Shown here: positions 34,183-42,593 of the stretch, piece by piece
Numbering within the stretch: position 1 is the first letter of the stretch
Layout: every line of letters begins with the position of its first letter
Notes under the pieces: model-generated
The model's database searches: none
What the model was told of the DNA's origin: nothing
What the model saw: only the letters and a program-made list of their open reading frames with translations
Position numbers and translations under genes: made by a program
From: JAHIGH01 sp964564035
Lineage (GTDB): Bacteria > Patescibacteriota > Microgenomatia > Levybacterales > UBA12049
Assembly: GCA_964564035.1 (NCBI GenBank)
Contig: CAZLZN010000007.1
Span: forward strand, 1 to 54,429
Reading direction: 5' to 3'
Length of the DNA stretch: 54,429 nucleotides

Positions 34183-34416
34183 TTATTTTAAAAGCTTTAT
34201 AAAATCTTCTATGCTTACGCCGATTGGTTTTAAAATACCATTTCTCAATGTGCCTTTCTTTAAAACCCTATGCATCGGAACCGTTACGATTTGTCTTTGA
34301 TTATTTACAATTCTGGACAATTTTACATGGCTACCTTTTTGCTTAACTGCTTCAAAGCCGATTTTATTTAAAGCGCGTATTGTTTATTTTCCGGACACTT
34401 GTGGTAATTTACTCAT
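34183..34416 (-). pseudogene. hicA: HicA-type mRNA interferase with in-frame stop
   Basis: The minus-strand frame gives MSKLPQVSGK, then a TAA at codon 11 (34386-34384), then TIRALNKIGFEAVKQKGSHVKL ... TVPMHRVLKKGTLRNGILKPIGVSIEDFIKLL, a complete HicA with the catalytic His in GSHVKL. Only the stop breaks it, probably a GAA-to-TAA change. There is no good start after the stop. The hicB gene lies 3 nt upstream and is intact. Either the toxin is dead, or the stop is an assembly error or is read through. Confidence 0.85.
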
Positions 34417-34419
34417 CTT

Positions 34420-34653
34420 TTATGCGGTTACTGTAATGGGGACCATAAACTGATTTTTACTATTTGATGATTCTTCAAGCGCTTCTTTATCATCCTCCAG
34501 GTATAAAGAAATGGCTTCTTTAATATTATCTACAGCCTCTTCAAATGTCTCTCCCTGAGACGCACAGCCGGGCAAAGAAGGTATCCGCACCGAATATCCG
34601 CCTTCATCTTCTTTCTGAAATATAGCATTATATTCTAATACTGTCTTTCTCAT
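34420..34653 (-). CDS. hicB: HicB-family antitoxin
   Basis: 77 residues: YNAIFQKEDEGGYSVRIPSLPGCASQGETFEEAVDNIKEAISLYLEDD is the classic HicB fold that covers HicA. The C-terminal tail is short (VPITVTA) with no DNA-binding helix-turn-helix, so autoregulation is unlikely through this protein alone. It is upstream of the broken hicA, the reverse of the common hicA-hicB order. Its survival beside a dead toxin is worth noting. Confidence 0.93.
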   Translation of the reverse strand: MRKTVLEYNAIFQKEDEGGYSVRIPSLPGCASQGETFEEAVDNIKEAISLYLEDDKEALEESSNSKNQFMVPITVTA

Positions 34654-34684
34654 ATTGCATCGATTATAATATATTCGTTAGTTT

Positions 34685-35758
34685 TCAAATAATCTCCACA
34701 ACCGCCGTTGATGAATAAAGATGCGGACTCCCCGCGCCGAAGCCGCAAAGCACAACATTGCTTCCCCGGCCGATCATACCTGCCCTCAGCGCTTTCACAA
34801 AAGAATAAAGCATAGAAACAGATGACATATTCCCGTCTTTATAATCGGAAAAGACTTTAAAATCAGGATCCAATGCAGCACTTAGCGCGTCTACCACTCT
34901 CTTGCTTCCCGGATGAATCACAACCAAATCAATATCCGCGCTCTTCAAACCCGACATTTCCACCGTCTCCCTGATGACTTGGGGTACATTTTTATAAACA
35001 GTCTCAAATACCTTCGGTCCGTTTTGAGTAAAATATCCGTTGGGAAAATCGTTGTGCTTTGGAGAACAGGCAACCGGCTTCACTACACACGGTTCAACAA
35101 ATTTATTTTCGCCGACACCCATATAGATCAGATCTGCTCCTCCCGTCGGATCAGGCAGAGGCTTATCCTGCGCGCTCAATACTCTCAGATCAACACCGTT
35201 TACAAAACTCACAGCCGCCGCCCCGTCACCGAAAATTGTTTGCCCCAGAGAAGAATCAAGCTCCATCGCGTCGCTTCGCGTCAGATCAACCAGTGTGTCG
35301 CTGAATTTATCAGCCGCCGCTATTATCACTCTTTTATTCAAATATTTATCTTTATTCGCGTGAAGATATCCGAACATCATCGCCGACCCCGAACAAGCCG
35401 CATGAAAATCCATCACTTCGGAGTCCTTTAGCCCCAATTTTTCCTTAATCGACCCGGCCAGATGAAAAGGAACCGGATGACTGGTAGACGCGAGGATCAA
35501 TTTCGTTTCCTGCGATTCTCTCTCAGGAAGACTCTTAAATGAATCCAACACAGCCTTATATGCAAGATCGGCGACGGTTTCATCTGGATCCGCGATATGC
35601 CTGCGCTCGACACCTATCTTCTCTGCTATTCTTTCGGCTCTCAAAAATTTCCCGCTCGGCATTACGATATTTCTTTTTTCCAGATCCGAATTAGTCACTA
35701 CCTTTTCCGGCAAAAATACTCCTGTGAATATTCCTGATGGGGTTACATTGTTATGCAT
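34685..35758 (-). CDS. fabH: Beta-ketoacyl-ACP synthase III (FabH-like)
   Basis: 357 residues. The thiolase-fold catalytic Cys is in DFHAACSGSAMMFGY (about 122), the His in LVVIHPGSKRVVDAL (instead of the usual PHQAN), and the Asn in KDGNMSSVSMLYS. N-terminal ITG-like GIFTGVFLPEKVVTNSDL and GVERRHIADPDETVADLA fit KAS III. It would prime synthesis by condensing acyl-CoA with malonyl-ACP; the altered His motif leaves substrate choice open. It starts 5 nt after the carboxylase gene, so it is co-transcribed with it. Confidence 0.9.
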   Translation of the reverse strand: MHNNVTPSGIFTGVFLPEKVVTNSDLEKRNIVMPSGKFLRAERIAEKIGVERRHIADPDETVADLAYKAVLDSFKSLPERESQETKLILASTSHPVPFHLAGSIKEKLGLKDSEVMDFHAACSGSAMMFGYLHANKDKYLNKRVIIAAADKFSDTLVDLTRSDAMELDSSLGQTIFGDGAAAVSFVNGVDLRVLSAQDKPLPDPTGGADLIYMGVGENKFVEPCVVKPVACSPKHNDFPNGYFTQNGPKVFETVYKNVPQVIRETVEMSGLKSADIDLVVIHPGSKRVVDALSAALDPDFKVFSDYKDGNMSSVSMLYSFVKALRAGMIGRGSNVVLCGFGAGSPHLYSSTAVVEII

Positions 35759-35763
35759 ATGTA

Positions 35764-38700
35764 TCAGTTGCTACTCGCGGTCAGTTTGCTGTTTACCCGC
35801 TCAATTCGCTCATGCCGTCTCTCAAGTAGTTCTTCCTCCGTGTATTTCTGAAGTTGATTCAGACTCTTAACAAGCCAGTTTCTCAAATTTGAAGCCGCGA
35901 TCATCGGGTCATTATGCGCTCCGCCCTTACCTTCTTTTATTACAGCATCTATCTGATGAGTCTCCATTCTGCTTCGAGCTGTAGAATCAATTAACTGCTC
36001 CACAAATTTATTCAATTCCTGCTGAGCGTCGGCAGATGAATTTTTATCGATCCATTTTCCGGTCAGGATCCAGTACTGCACCATTGGATCGGATACATAA
36101 CTGAGGCTGTTCTCAAAATCACAAGCCGCGTCAAAAGTCCTTATAAATGTCTCCCCGCCCCCGCTTCCTTTGAATCCGATATTTATACTGATGACAGGAT
36201 ACGGATACTTATCAAGCCTCTTGAGCATAGCCGCGATCTTGTGCGATTGATTCCTGTCTTCCGAATCCGGCAAGCAATCAGCTCCGAGAGTATCGCCGAT
36301 CAGTACAAGCGGCAAACCAAGTTTCTCCGACAAAGATATAATTCTCTGTGTATATTCCCAATCTGCGGGTTTTTGAGGATCATATGCCTTTTTCTTTTTA
36401 CCCGGTTTGTTATCCGGAATAATTTGAGTTTGATGACCTATTACCATAACCGGCTCGCCGTTCAGCTTGGCTAATGCCGCGATTACTGGATGGTATTGTA
36501 CTGCTCCCTCTACCTGCAAAACAGAAGTTATAGCAATTGCGTCATCAAATATTCCTGCGTTTTTATCTATGATATCGGCCGCTGTCGGTCTATCGGGATG
36601 CATCAATACTTTTTTCTTCTGCGCGATTGATAGCTGAGGATAATCATTCTGGCTTGCCTTGCCGTTGGTTTTCTTTCTATTCCACAATAGACTGCCGATT
36701 TTATTTCTGAGCCATACCAAAACTCCAATGCCCGGCCTGTCAAATCTATGCGCGGTACCCGACATCTGCGCGAAACCTATTTTTTCATAAACAGCAAAAA
36801 CCCTGCTTGGATCAGTAATAGTTGATGGGACTTTCAGGATATGCAAAAGATGTGTTATCTTGTCAGATGCCTCCTCGAGACTGCCCGCCAAAATATCGAT
36901 ATTTCTCGTCTGAAAAGCGTGAAGCGGCGTATGTGTTCCCTCCGGTAATTCCTGATATGAATCAACAGCTGAAAAACTTTTTGGATGCTTGCCCAAGGTC
37001 TTTGCCGTAATATACGGACCTGTAAATCCGATCTTTGTTTCTTTTACATTGACCGCGATCTGAATATCTGCAACGCCCGCGAAACTGGCCGGAACACCGC
37101 CGTAAACTCCGCCGGAATAAATATTAATATGCAGAAGCGGCGGATATTTATTCAACGCATGTATTGTCGCCCCCATCTGAAAAAGAGCAAGCGTATTTTC
37201 ATGCTGTCTTGCTCCTCCCGATCTCGAAATCGTGACAAGCGGCAAATTTTTACTATTAGCCAGCTTACATGCTTCTTCAAAAATTATTCCCTCTGCAACT
37301 CCCAGAGTTCCCGCGGCGAATCTGTCATCCAGCTCATACAGCACAAACTGTATTCCGTCACGCTCAACTATCCCGAACTCGGCCGCGCTGTTTTGTCCGG
37401 ATTTATTACGCTGGGCTTCATAATATTGAGAATAAGTGACAAGTTCATTTGATTTTCTGGACGGAACTTTGATCTGCTGAGGAAGGAGAGTCGGCTTAAA
37501 TACTTTTGGAGAATTATATACCGTAAATGTGCCTTTTCTGACTATTCCGCCCCAGGAATAAATTCTCCCCTGAAGATGCTTTTGCCACCAGGATTCGACA
37601 AATGTAGTAGTGACCTGCGCACTGCGGAATTCACTAGTGTTCAAAGCCTCAATTAAAAAATCACGGTTACTGTGAACCCCAAGAATCTCCAAACTCATAA
37701 GCGCGTTAACCAATTTTTCCCGCGCCTCTTCCCTGCTATCCGCATGGCTGATTATTTTACAAATAGTCGGATCAAACCAAGGCGAAACTTCATCGCCTTG
37801 ATCATAACCGCGGTCGACTCTGACGCCTTTCAGATTTGGATATTTCAGTACTTCAAATTTCCCCGAGTTTTGCTTAAAGCCTTCTTCGGGTTTTTCCGCG
37901 TATACTCTGACCTCGATAGTGTGTCCCGATGTTTTGATTTGTTCCTGAGTAAAAGGCAACTTTTTACCCTCGGCAACATCAATCATAGTATTTATAATAT
38001 CAACGCCTGTCTGCATTTCGGTAACCGGATGCTCTACCTGAATTCTGGGATTAACTTCCATAAAATACCACGCGGGACCGTGTCTGCCTTTTCTATCCAG
38101 ATCAATAATATATTCCCATGTTCCCGCGCCGCTGTAATTTACACTCTTAGCAAACGCCACAGATGTTGACAAAATCACCTCTCTCAAGCTGTCCGAAATA
38201 TGAGGACTCGGTGACTCCTCAATAACCTTCTGGCTTCTTCTCTGCATCGTGCAATCCCGCTCGGAAAGATGAACTACATCTCCATGTTTATCGGCAATTA
38301 TCTGGACTTCTACATGAACAGCTCGTCTGATAAATCTCTCCAAAAACAAAGATTTATTATTTCTGTTCATCCTGAGTGTTGCATATGCCTGCTGAAGCTC
38401 AGCGTCATTATTGGCAACAATATTTCCCATTCCGCCGCCGGTATCCGGATCTTTTAGCATTACAGGGTAACCCAGTTCTTTTGCCGATTTCAAACAAGCC
38501 TCTACAGAATCAAGCCTGCTGGTTCCTTCCAGAATCGGAATTGTTGAAAAAGGTCCTATTTTTATTTTCTTCGCGCTCTCCCGTGCTGTCACTTTATTGC
38601 CGACAAGCTTCATTGTGTCCGCGTTCGGAGTAAGTGTTGTGATCCCCGCCTTTTCGCATGCTCTTATAAATTCAAAATTCTCGGACAAAAATCCGTATCC

Positions 38701-38964
38701 CAAAAATATTGAGTCACATTTATGCAAAAGGGCCGCGTCCAGTATCTTTTTGGGGTTATTATATGTTTCCTCGGCGCTTGTCCCGCCAAGGACAGCCAGT
38801 TCCCAGCCGTTTTCCGCGTTACGGTCAGCCATTCTAGTTGCCAATGAATTGGAATCCGAAAATGAATATGGGATTACTGCTTTTATTTTTCTTTTCTCGC
38901 AGGCGCGGGCGGCTCGCACAGCTATCTCTCCTCTGTTAGCGATAAACAACTTCTTTATAGTCAT
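35764..38964 (-). CDS. Acetyl-CoA carboxylase: biotin carboxylase fused to both carboxyltransferase halves
   Basis: About 1066 residues from ATG 38964 (MTIKKLFIANRGEIAVRAA). Residues 1-450 are biotin carboxylase with the ATP-grasp lid (KDPDTGGGMGNIVANN), FLERFIRRAVHVEVQI, HLSERDCTMQRRSQKVIEE and FMEVNPRIQVEHPVTE. From about 500 comes an AccD-like half (LYELDDRFAAGTLGVAEG, TISRSGGARQHEN, GGVPASFAGVADI) without a zinc ribbon, then from about 780 an AccA-like half (GDTLGADCLPDSEDRNQSHK, INIGFKGSGGGETFI). No biotinyl domain is present; it is supplied by the next gene upstream. It makes malonyl-CoA. BC-CTbeta-CTalpha in one chain is an unusual order. The fabH gene follows after 5 nt. Confidence 0.93.
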   Translation of the reverse strand: MTIKKLFIANRGEIAVRAARACEKRKIKAVIPYSFSDSNSLATRMADRNAENGWELAVLGGTSAEETYNNPKKILDAALLHKCDSIFLGYGFLSENFEFIRACEKAGITTLTPNADTMKLVGNKVTARESAKKIKIGPFSTIPILEGTSRLDSVEACLKSAKELGYPVMLKDPDTGGGMGNIVANNDAELQQAYATLRMNRNNKSLFLERFIRRAVHVEVQIIADKHGDVVHLSERDCTMQRRSQKVIEESPSPHISDSLREVILSTSVAFAKSVNYSGAGTWEYIIDLDRKGRHGPAWYFMEVNPRIQVEHPVTEMQTGVDIINTMIDVAEGKKLPFTQEQIKTSGHTIEVRVYAEKPEEGFKQNSGKFEVLKYPNLKGVRVDRGYDQGDEVSPWFDPTICKIISHADSREEAREKLVNALMSLEILGVHSNRDFLIEALNTSEFRSAQVTTTFVESWWQKHLQGRIYSWGGIVRKGTFTVYNSPKVFKPTLLPQQIKVPSRKSNELVTYSQYYEAQRNKSGQNSAAEFGIVERDGIQFVLYELDDRFAAGTLGVAEGIIFEEACKLANSKNLPLVTISRSGGARQHENTLALFQMGATIHALNKYPPLLHINIYSGGVYGGVPASFAGVADIQIAVNVKETKIGFTGPYITAKTLGKHPKSFSAVDSYQELPEGTHTPLHAFQTRNIDILAGSLEEASDKITHLLHILKVPSTITDPSRVFAVYEKIGFAQMSGTAHRFDRPGIGVLVWLRNKIGSLLWNRKKTNGKASQNDYPQLSIAQKKKVLMHPDRPTAADIIDKNAGIFDDAIAITSVLQVEGAVQYHPVIAALAKLNGEPVMVIGHQTQIIPDNKPGKKKKAYDPQKPADWEYTQRIISLSEKLGLPLVLIGDTLGADCLPDSEDRNQSHKIAAMLKRLDKYPYPVISINIGFKGSGGGETFIRTFDAACDFENSLSYVSDPMVQYWILTGKWIDKNSSADAQQELNKFVEQLIDSTARSRMETHQIDAVIKEGKGGAHNDPMIAASNLRNWLVKSLNQLQKYTEEELLERRHERIERVNSKLTASSN

Positions 38965-38989
38965 AGAGTTAATTTTCAATTTCAAAATT

Positions 38990-39075
38990 TAACATAAATT
39001 TCTATACTTTTTGTACATTTGAATATTTAAAACATTTAATTTCATTGAAAATTGAAAATTTCAAATTGAAAATTG
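38990..39075. repeat. AT-rich self-complementary word repeat
   Basis: TTTTCAATTTCAAAATTT on one side and TTGAAAATTGAAAATTTCAA on the other can pair. It lies between the biotinyl protein and carboxylase genes, like the spacer at 18386. Confidence 0.5.
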
Positions 39076-39080
39076 GTAGC

Positions 39081-39641
39081 TTACTCAATTTTCTTTATAT
39101 AACAAATAGTCCCGCCTTTTTCTACCTCTTTGCCGTCCGGTACAGCAAATTTTGTGAGAACTCCGCCTTTGGGGAAAACATCCGACGGAAGCTGCAAATA
39201 CCATATATTATTTTTTGACTGAGAAATAGCGCATATAGCTCCGTTTGGCTCAATTTTTTGCCCTTCTTCAACAATAGAATTCTCATCTGCAGGATTTCTT
39301 TTTCTATAGACAATTCCTTTGACGGGTGAAAAAAGCGGATTATCAAGATTTATATCATCAGCCTTTGTCCAGTTTCCGGCCAGTTGAACCTTTATGTCTT
39401 TGGAGCCTTTTTGATTTTCAAAGACTGCTTTAAGCGTCTGCTTCGGCTCATCATTAACAATTTCCAACTCACCACGCCGTACCTGCCCAGAACCCACAGC
39501 TTTGGCAATCGCGCTTATGATATCTTCTCCAAAAAGAGGCACGAGAACCTTCAGCTTCTCAGCCGCTTCTCCAACCTGAGGAAATACATCCCCCGGCCCA
39601 ACTCTTTGTATTTGTTTGTCTTTGATTTTCTTATCCGCCAT
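39081..39641 (-). CDS. Biotinyl (BCCP-like) carrier protein, divergent
   Basis: 186 residues. The C-terminal 85 residues have the biotinyl/lipoyl hammerhead fold: PLFSPVKGIVYRKRNPADE, SIVEEGQKIEPNGAICAIS, then QSKNNIWYLQL, then VPDGKEVEKGGTICYI. The usual A-M-K-M is Q-S-K-N here, but the Lys to be biotinylated (about 143) is kept. The N-terminal 95 residues are unrecognised. It lies between the biotin ligase and the carboxylase genes on one strand. By position it is the carboxyl carrier for the fused carboxylase; the altered motif suggests a co-evolved ligase. Confidence 0.8.
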   Translation of the reverse strand: MADKKIKDKQIQRVGPGDVFPQVGEAAEKLKVLVPLFGEDIISAIAKAVGSGQVRRGELEIVNDEPKQTLKAVFENQKGSKDIKVQLAGNWTKADDINLDNPLFSPVKGIVYRKRNPADENSIVEEGQKIEPNGAICAISQSKNNIWYLQLPSDVFPKGGVLTKFAVPDGKEVEKGGTICYIKKIE

Positions 39642-39672
39642 ATTTACTTACTAATATCTCATATAAATATAG

Positions 39673-39700
39673 ACTTTATAACTTTATAACTTTATAACTT
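39673..39700. repeat. Short tandem repeat (10-base unit)
   Basis: About 2.8 copies of ACTTTATAA-type units between the biotin ligase and biotinyl protein genes. Confidence 0.7.
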
Positions 39701-40532
39701 CCTGGCTCATCCGCACACTCATATCGCTTTCAAACAAACTAAACCATTTATACCCCAAAGCAGTCTGCATCTCAATTCCGCGTCCTATTCCTGTATTCAC
39801 AACCTTACCGCTGTCTATTATTTTACCATTTTTTACAATTTTTATCTCGTTTCCATAAACACTCGATAGATCTTTCCACTTGGCATCCAAAATCACACCG
39901 GCTTGAGCAGAATTATCATAGATGTCCGCTTCATCAACAGCCTTCTGCATATTTATAATCAACATCCTGAGAACATCTTCGCGCCTGACAGTATTCTTAA
40001 GCACATTATCCAGAGAATCCGCTTCATAATCCGCCTTTATTGCGGCCAATTCTTTTATCCCATAATGCACATTTATACCGACACCGATATTGGTATATTT
40101 ATATTCCAGATCATCATCATAGAAATTTTTTACCAGAACTCCGCAGAGCTTTTTATTTTCATAAACAATATCATTTGGATACTTAATCTTAAACATCTCT
40201 TTCCCTGCGAATTGATTCAGGCTGTCGCAAGCTTTCATTGCGCACAGATCGGCAAGCACAGCTATGTTTGAAGGATTTATCCGCACAATGAGGCTAAAAA
40301 TTATCGAAGAATAGGCTTTATCACTCCATCTCCGTTCGTTGCGTCCTGCTCCCTTTGTTTGATGATCCGTAAGTATTACGACATTTTGATGTATTAAATT
40401 ATTTGTTGGAAATTCGGCCATTGTAGACTCCATTTCAGGCTCATAAACCAATTGATATCCTATTTTTTTTAACTCACTCCCTAGAGCACCAATATCATAC
40501 AGATCCCGTGGTCCTTTTGAGGAAATAATCAC
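39684..40532 (-). CDS. birA: Biotin-protein ligase
   Basis: About 282 residues from GTG 40532; the TTG at 40550 is unlikely because TATAAT (40544-40539) overlaps that region. Ligase motifs: the substrate-binding KGAGRNERRWSDKAYSSIIFSL (GRGR..W type), KYPNDIVYENKKLCGVLV and NIGVGINVH. The C-terminal SH3-like cap includes GKVVNTGIGRGIEMQT. No N-terminal DNA-binding domain, so it is not a repressor. It attaches biotin to the carrier encoded next. Confidence 0.92.
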   Translation of the reverse strand: MIISSKGPRDLYDIGALGSELKKIGYQLVYEPEMESTMAEFPTNNLIHQNVVILTDHQTKGAGRNERRWSDKAYSSIIFSLIVRINPSNIAVLADLCAMKACDSLNQFAGKEMFKIKYPNDIVYENKKLCGVLVKNFYDDDLEYKYTNIGVGINVHYGIKELAAIKADYEADSLDNVLKNTVRREDVLRMLIINMQKAVDEADIYDNSAQAGVILDAKWKDLSSVYGNEIKIVKNGKIIDSGKVVNTGIGRGIEMQTALGYKWFSLFESDMSVRMSQEVIKL

Positions 40533-40538
40533 CTGCTC

Positions 40539-40544
40539 ATTATA
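40539..40544 (-). promoter_or_regulatory. -10 box of the birA-carboxylase-fabH operon
   Basis: TATAAT on the minus strand, 6 nt before the GTG at 40532; the -35 region is weak (TTTAAT, about 17 nt upstream). Predicted leaderless. Confidence 0.5.
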
Positions 40545-40592
40545 ACACAATCCGGCCTAAAATTAAAACCTATAATAAACACAACTACATTA

Positions 40593-41114
40593 TTATACAG
40601 AATGTGGATTTTTTACATCCAATTTATAATAAATAATGTTCCGAGAGGCGCCTAAAGATTCTCGTTTTACCTCTGTTTTGGTACCGTTTAATACCTTAAA
40701 CAAATCAGAAAACATTTTATTAAGCATAGAAATGCTAAATCTTGGCTCTTTATTTTGAAAAATACTAAAAACATCATTCCTGGATAACGGTTTTTCAGTA
40801 TCGCGCAGCAACTCTATTAGATCCTTGATCCGCTTACTGGCAGTAATATGCTCACTTGACGGCAGTTCTAATTCTACTTGCTCCCTGCTTGCATCCCTAT
40901 TTCGCATCCGTTTCGTGCCAATATCATTCAATCCCGCCGCATTAAGCTTCAACTTGTTATCAACACGTGCGCGCTCCCTATATTCGCGTAAGAAATCTGC
41001 GGATCCTGAGCCTTGACTCAGATTAACTACTGCTTCAAAAAGCTTTTCATGATCTTGACATGCCTTCTGACAAAAAAGTCCCGTCGCTCTAGACCGCCAT
41101 TTAATCTTTTCCAA
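40593..41114 (-). CDS. Hypothetical protein, possible winged-helix C-terminus
   Basis: 173 residues starting at a TTG. Charged, soluble. The C-terminal third (LIELLRDTEKPLSRNDVFSIFQNKEPRFSISMLNKMFSDLF...) could form a winged helix, as it alternates helices with a basic end. The start is uncertain: the upstream 45-codon frame at 41101-41238 overlaps it and might be its true 5' part after a frameshift. Not recognised. Confidence 0.5.
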   Translation of the reverse strand: MEKIKWRSRATGLFCQKACQDHEKLFEAVVNLSQGSGSADFLREYRERARVDNKLKLNAAGLNDIGTKRMRNRDASREQVELELPSSEHITASKRIKDLIELLRDTEKPLSRNDVFSIFQNKEPRFSISMLNKMFSDLFKVLNGTKTEVKRESLGASRNIIYYKLDVKNPHSV

Positions 41115-41238
41115 TTCTCAGCCGTAATGACATACGACATCGCTCTATCTCGCATGTTCGCGCCGCGATCTGCGTATAAGGCATAGATTTTAATTTCAAA
41201 ATATCTTCATTGCCGCGGTCCAACTGTTCTTTATTCAT
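41101..41238 (-). CDS. Short frame with HTH-like sequence (possibly 5' part of the next gene)
   Basis: 45 codons: MNKEQLDRGNEDILKLKSMP then YTQIAARTCEIERCRMSLRLRIGKD. The YTQIAARTCEIERCRMSLRL part looks like a helix-turn-helix of the type YxQIAxxLG.SR..V..RL. It ends in TAA overlapping the TTG start of the 173-residue frame (different frame). It could be a separate small regulator or the front of a frameshifted gene. Confidence 0.3.
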   Translation of the reverse strand: MNKEQLDRGNEDILKLKSMPYTQIAARTCEIERCRMSLRLRIGKD

Positions 41239-41428
41239 ATTCGGATCTATTAAAAGGAGATTTTACACAAAAATCATGTAAAATACAAAACTAATTAAAA
41301 ATCTTTCCAGAACACCCCTTGATTATTTCGAATACCCAACCTCACCTGAAGCACATGAAGACTTATCATCAGCCTGCTATTTAAAAAAAGAGTGTGAATA
41401 GTTGAACGGAGTAAAATTTAATTTATTT

Positions 41429-41986
41429 TTACGGGATATTTATTACTTCCTCAACTTTTTTAACACGCTCCTCAAGCAGTCCATTATGCTTGATCATAAC
41501 TTCCTGAATTATCTCAACTGAATCCTTTACCTCTTCGATCTGTTTGCTTAACTTCACGTCAACTTCTTCGATCTGCTTACTAAGCTTAGTATCAACTTCT
41601 TTGATCTGCTTGCTTAGCTTCACATCAACCTCATCAATCTTCTGTGTTAGCTTCACATCAACCTCTTTAATTTGTTTGCTAAGCTTAGTATCAACTTCTT
41701 TGATCTGTTTACTAAGCTTAGTATCAACCTCTTCGATCTGCTTGCTAAGTTTAGTATCAACTTCTTCGATCTGTTTGCTTAGCTTCACATCAACCTCTTT
41801 AATTTGTTTGCTAAGCTTAGTATCAACTTCTTTGATCTGTTTACTGAGCTTCACATCAACCTCATCAATCTTCTGTGTTAGCTTCACATCAACCTCATCA
41901 ATCTTTTGAGTAAGTTTCGTTTCAGAAGCTTTGACTTCCTCATTAACGACCTGTCGAATTTGTTTCAGCAAAACATCATCAGTCAT
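41429..41986 (-). CDS. Hendecad-repeat coiled-coil protein
   Basis: 185 residues. After MTDDVLLKQIRQVVNEEVKA it consists of about ten 11-residue repeats of the form EVD.KLSKQI. or EVDVKLTQKID, then a non-repeated tail (DSVEIIQEVMIKHNGLLEERVKKVEEVINIP). Eleven-residue periods form right-handed or straight coiled coils. The underlying DNA is a 33-base tandem repeat (about 41520-41915), so copy number can change by slippage. No signal peptide. Similar repeat proteins are common in this kind of genome; role unknown. Confidence 0.8.
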   Translation of the reverse strand: MTDDVLLKQIRQVVNEEVKASETKLTQKIDEVDVKLTQKIDEVDVKLSKQIKEVDTKLSKQIKEVDVKLSKQIEEVDTKLSKQIEEVDTKLSKQIKEVDTKLSKQIKEVDVKLTQKIDEVDVKLSKQIKEVDTKLSKQIEEVDVKLSKQIEEVKDSVEIIQEVMIKHNGLLEERVKKVEEVINIP

Positions 41987-42110
41987 TCATATAATATATT
42001 ACAAAACCGCATAAGAAACAATATATAAATATAGATTCCCGCTATCAAATAAAACAAACTTTATGAGGCTAAAATCCAGACCGTGAAGCAAGCATTTCAA
42101 TATCAAATTA

Positions 42111-42440
42111 TTATTTTTCCTCGTCAGGAATCCACCTGAACACACGTCTAACAAATGGATATCTTTTCGGCAACCGAACTCCTGTAATTTCTTCTTTAAA
42201 AAGTACTTTCTCTCTCCTTCCACGATTGGGGTCTTCATCATCCTCAGCTAATATAGGATTTGTCTTTACGAATTTTAGAGTATCCCTATCTACTACGGTA
42301 CCTTCAACATCAGACACAACTGTATACCCCATAACAGCCCCTTCTTCAACTTTATATCTCACATTATCACCGGGCTTGAGCCTGCGAGTAGTACCGGGAA
42401 TCTCTTTTCCAAAGATAGTCGATCTGAGCTCAATAGTCAT
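42111..42440 (-). CDS. Hypothetical protein (109 residues)
   Basis: Start at MTIELRSTIFGKEIPG (42440), chosen because a promoter (TTGAAG-17-TAGGAT) ends 7 nt before it. Strand-rich: RRLKPGDNVRYKVEEGAVMGYTVVSDVEGTVVDRDTLKFV looks like a small barrel, ending in a basic, Arg-rich part (FVRRVFRWIPDEEK). Possibly an RNA- or protein-binding barrel, but no family is recognised. Confidence 0.6.
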   Translation of the reverse strand: MTIELRSTIFGKEIPGTTRRLKPGDNVRYKVEEGAVMGYTVVSDVEGTVVDRDTLKFVKTNPILAEDDEDPNRGRREKVLFKEEITGVRLPKRYPFVRRVFRWIPDEEK

Positions 42441-42447
42441 AACAGGC

Positions 42448-42476
42448 ATCCTAGCACAACAATACAAATTCTTCAA
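42448..42476 (-). promoter_or_regulatory. Promoter of the 109-residue hypothetical gene
   Basis: Minus strand TTGAAG (42476-42471), a 17-nt spacer, TAGGAT (42453-42448); the ATG follows 7 nt later. Predicted leaderless. Confidence 0.5.
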
Positions 42477-42593
42477 TGACGCATGAAACAGAACCTGCTT
42501 AACCGGGACTCAAAACAGACATTTAATTTTTACATTAACACCTGCGTTAATAATTTTTAAACTGAGTGCCGGCTGATATAATAAATTAAATAC

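Noticed and set aside
41544..41909. Plus-strand frame of LVSTSLICLLS repeats, resembling a membrane repeat protein
   Set aside because: It is the mirror of the hendecad coiled-coil gene on the minus strand, which has a sensible start, tail and composition.
41520..41915. Possible CRISPR-like array because of regular 33-base repeats
   Set aside because: There are no unique spacers between repeats; the unit is an in-frame coding repeat. No cas gene is in the window.
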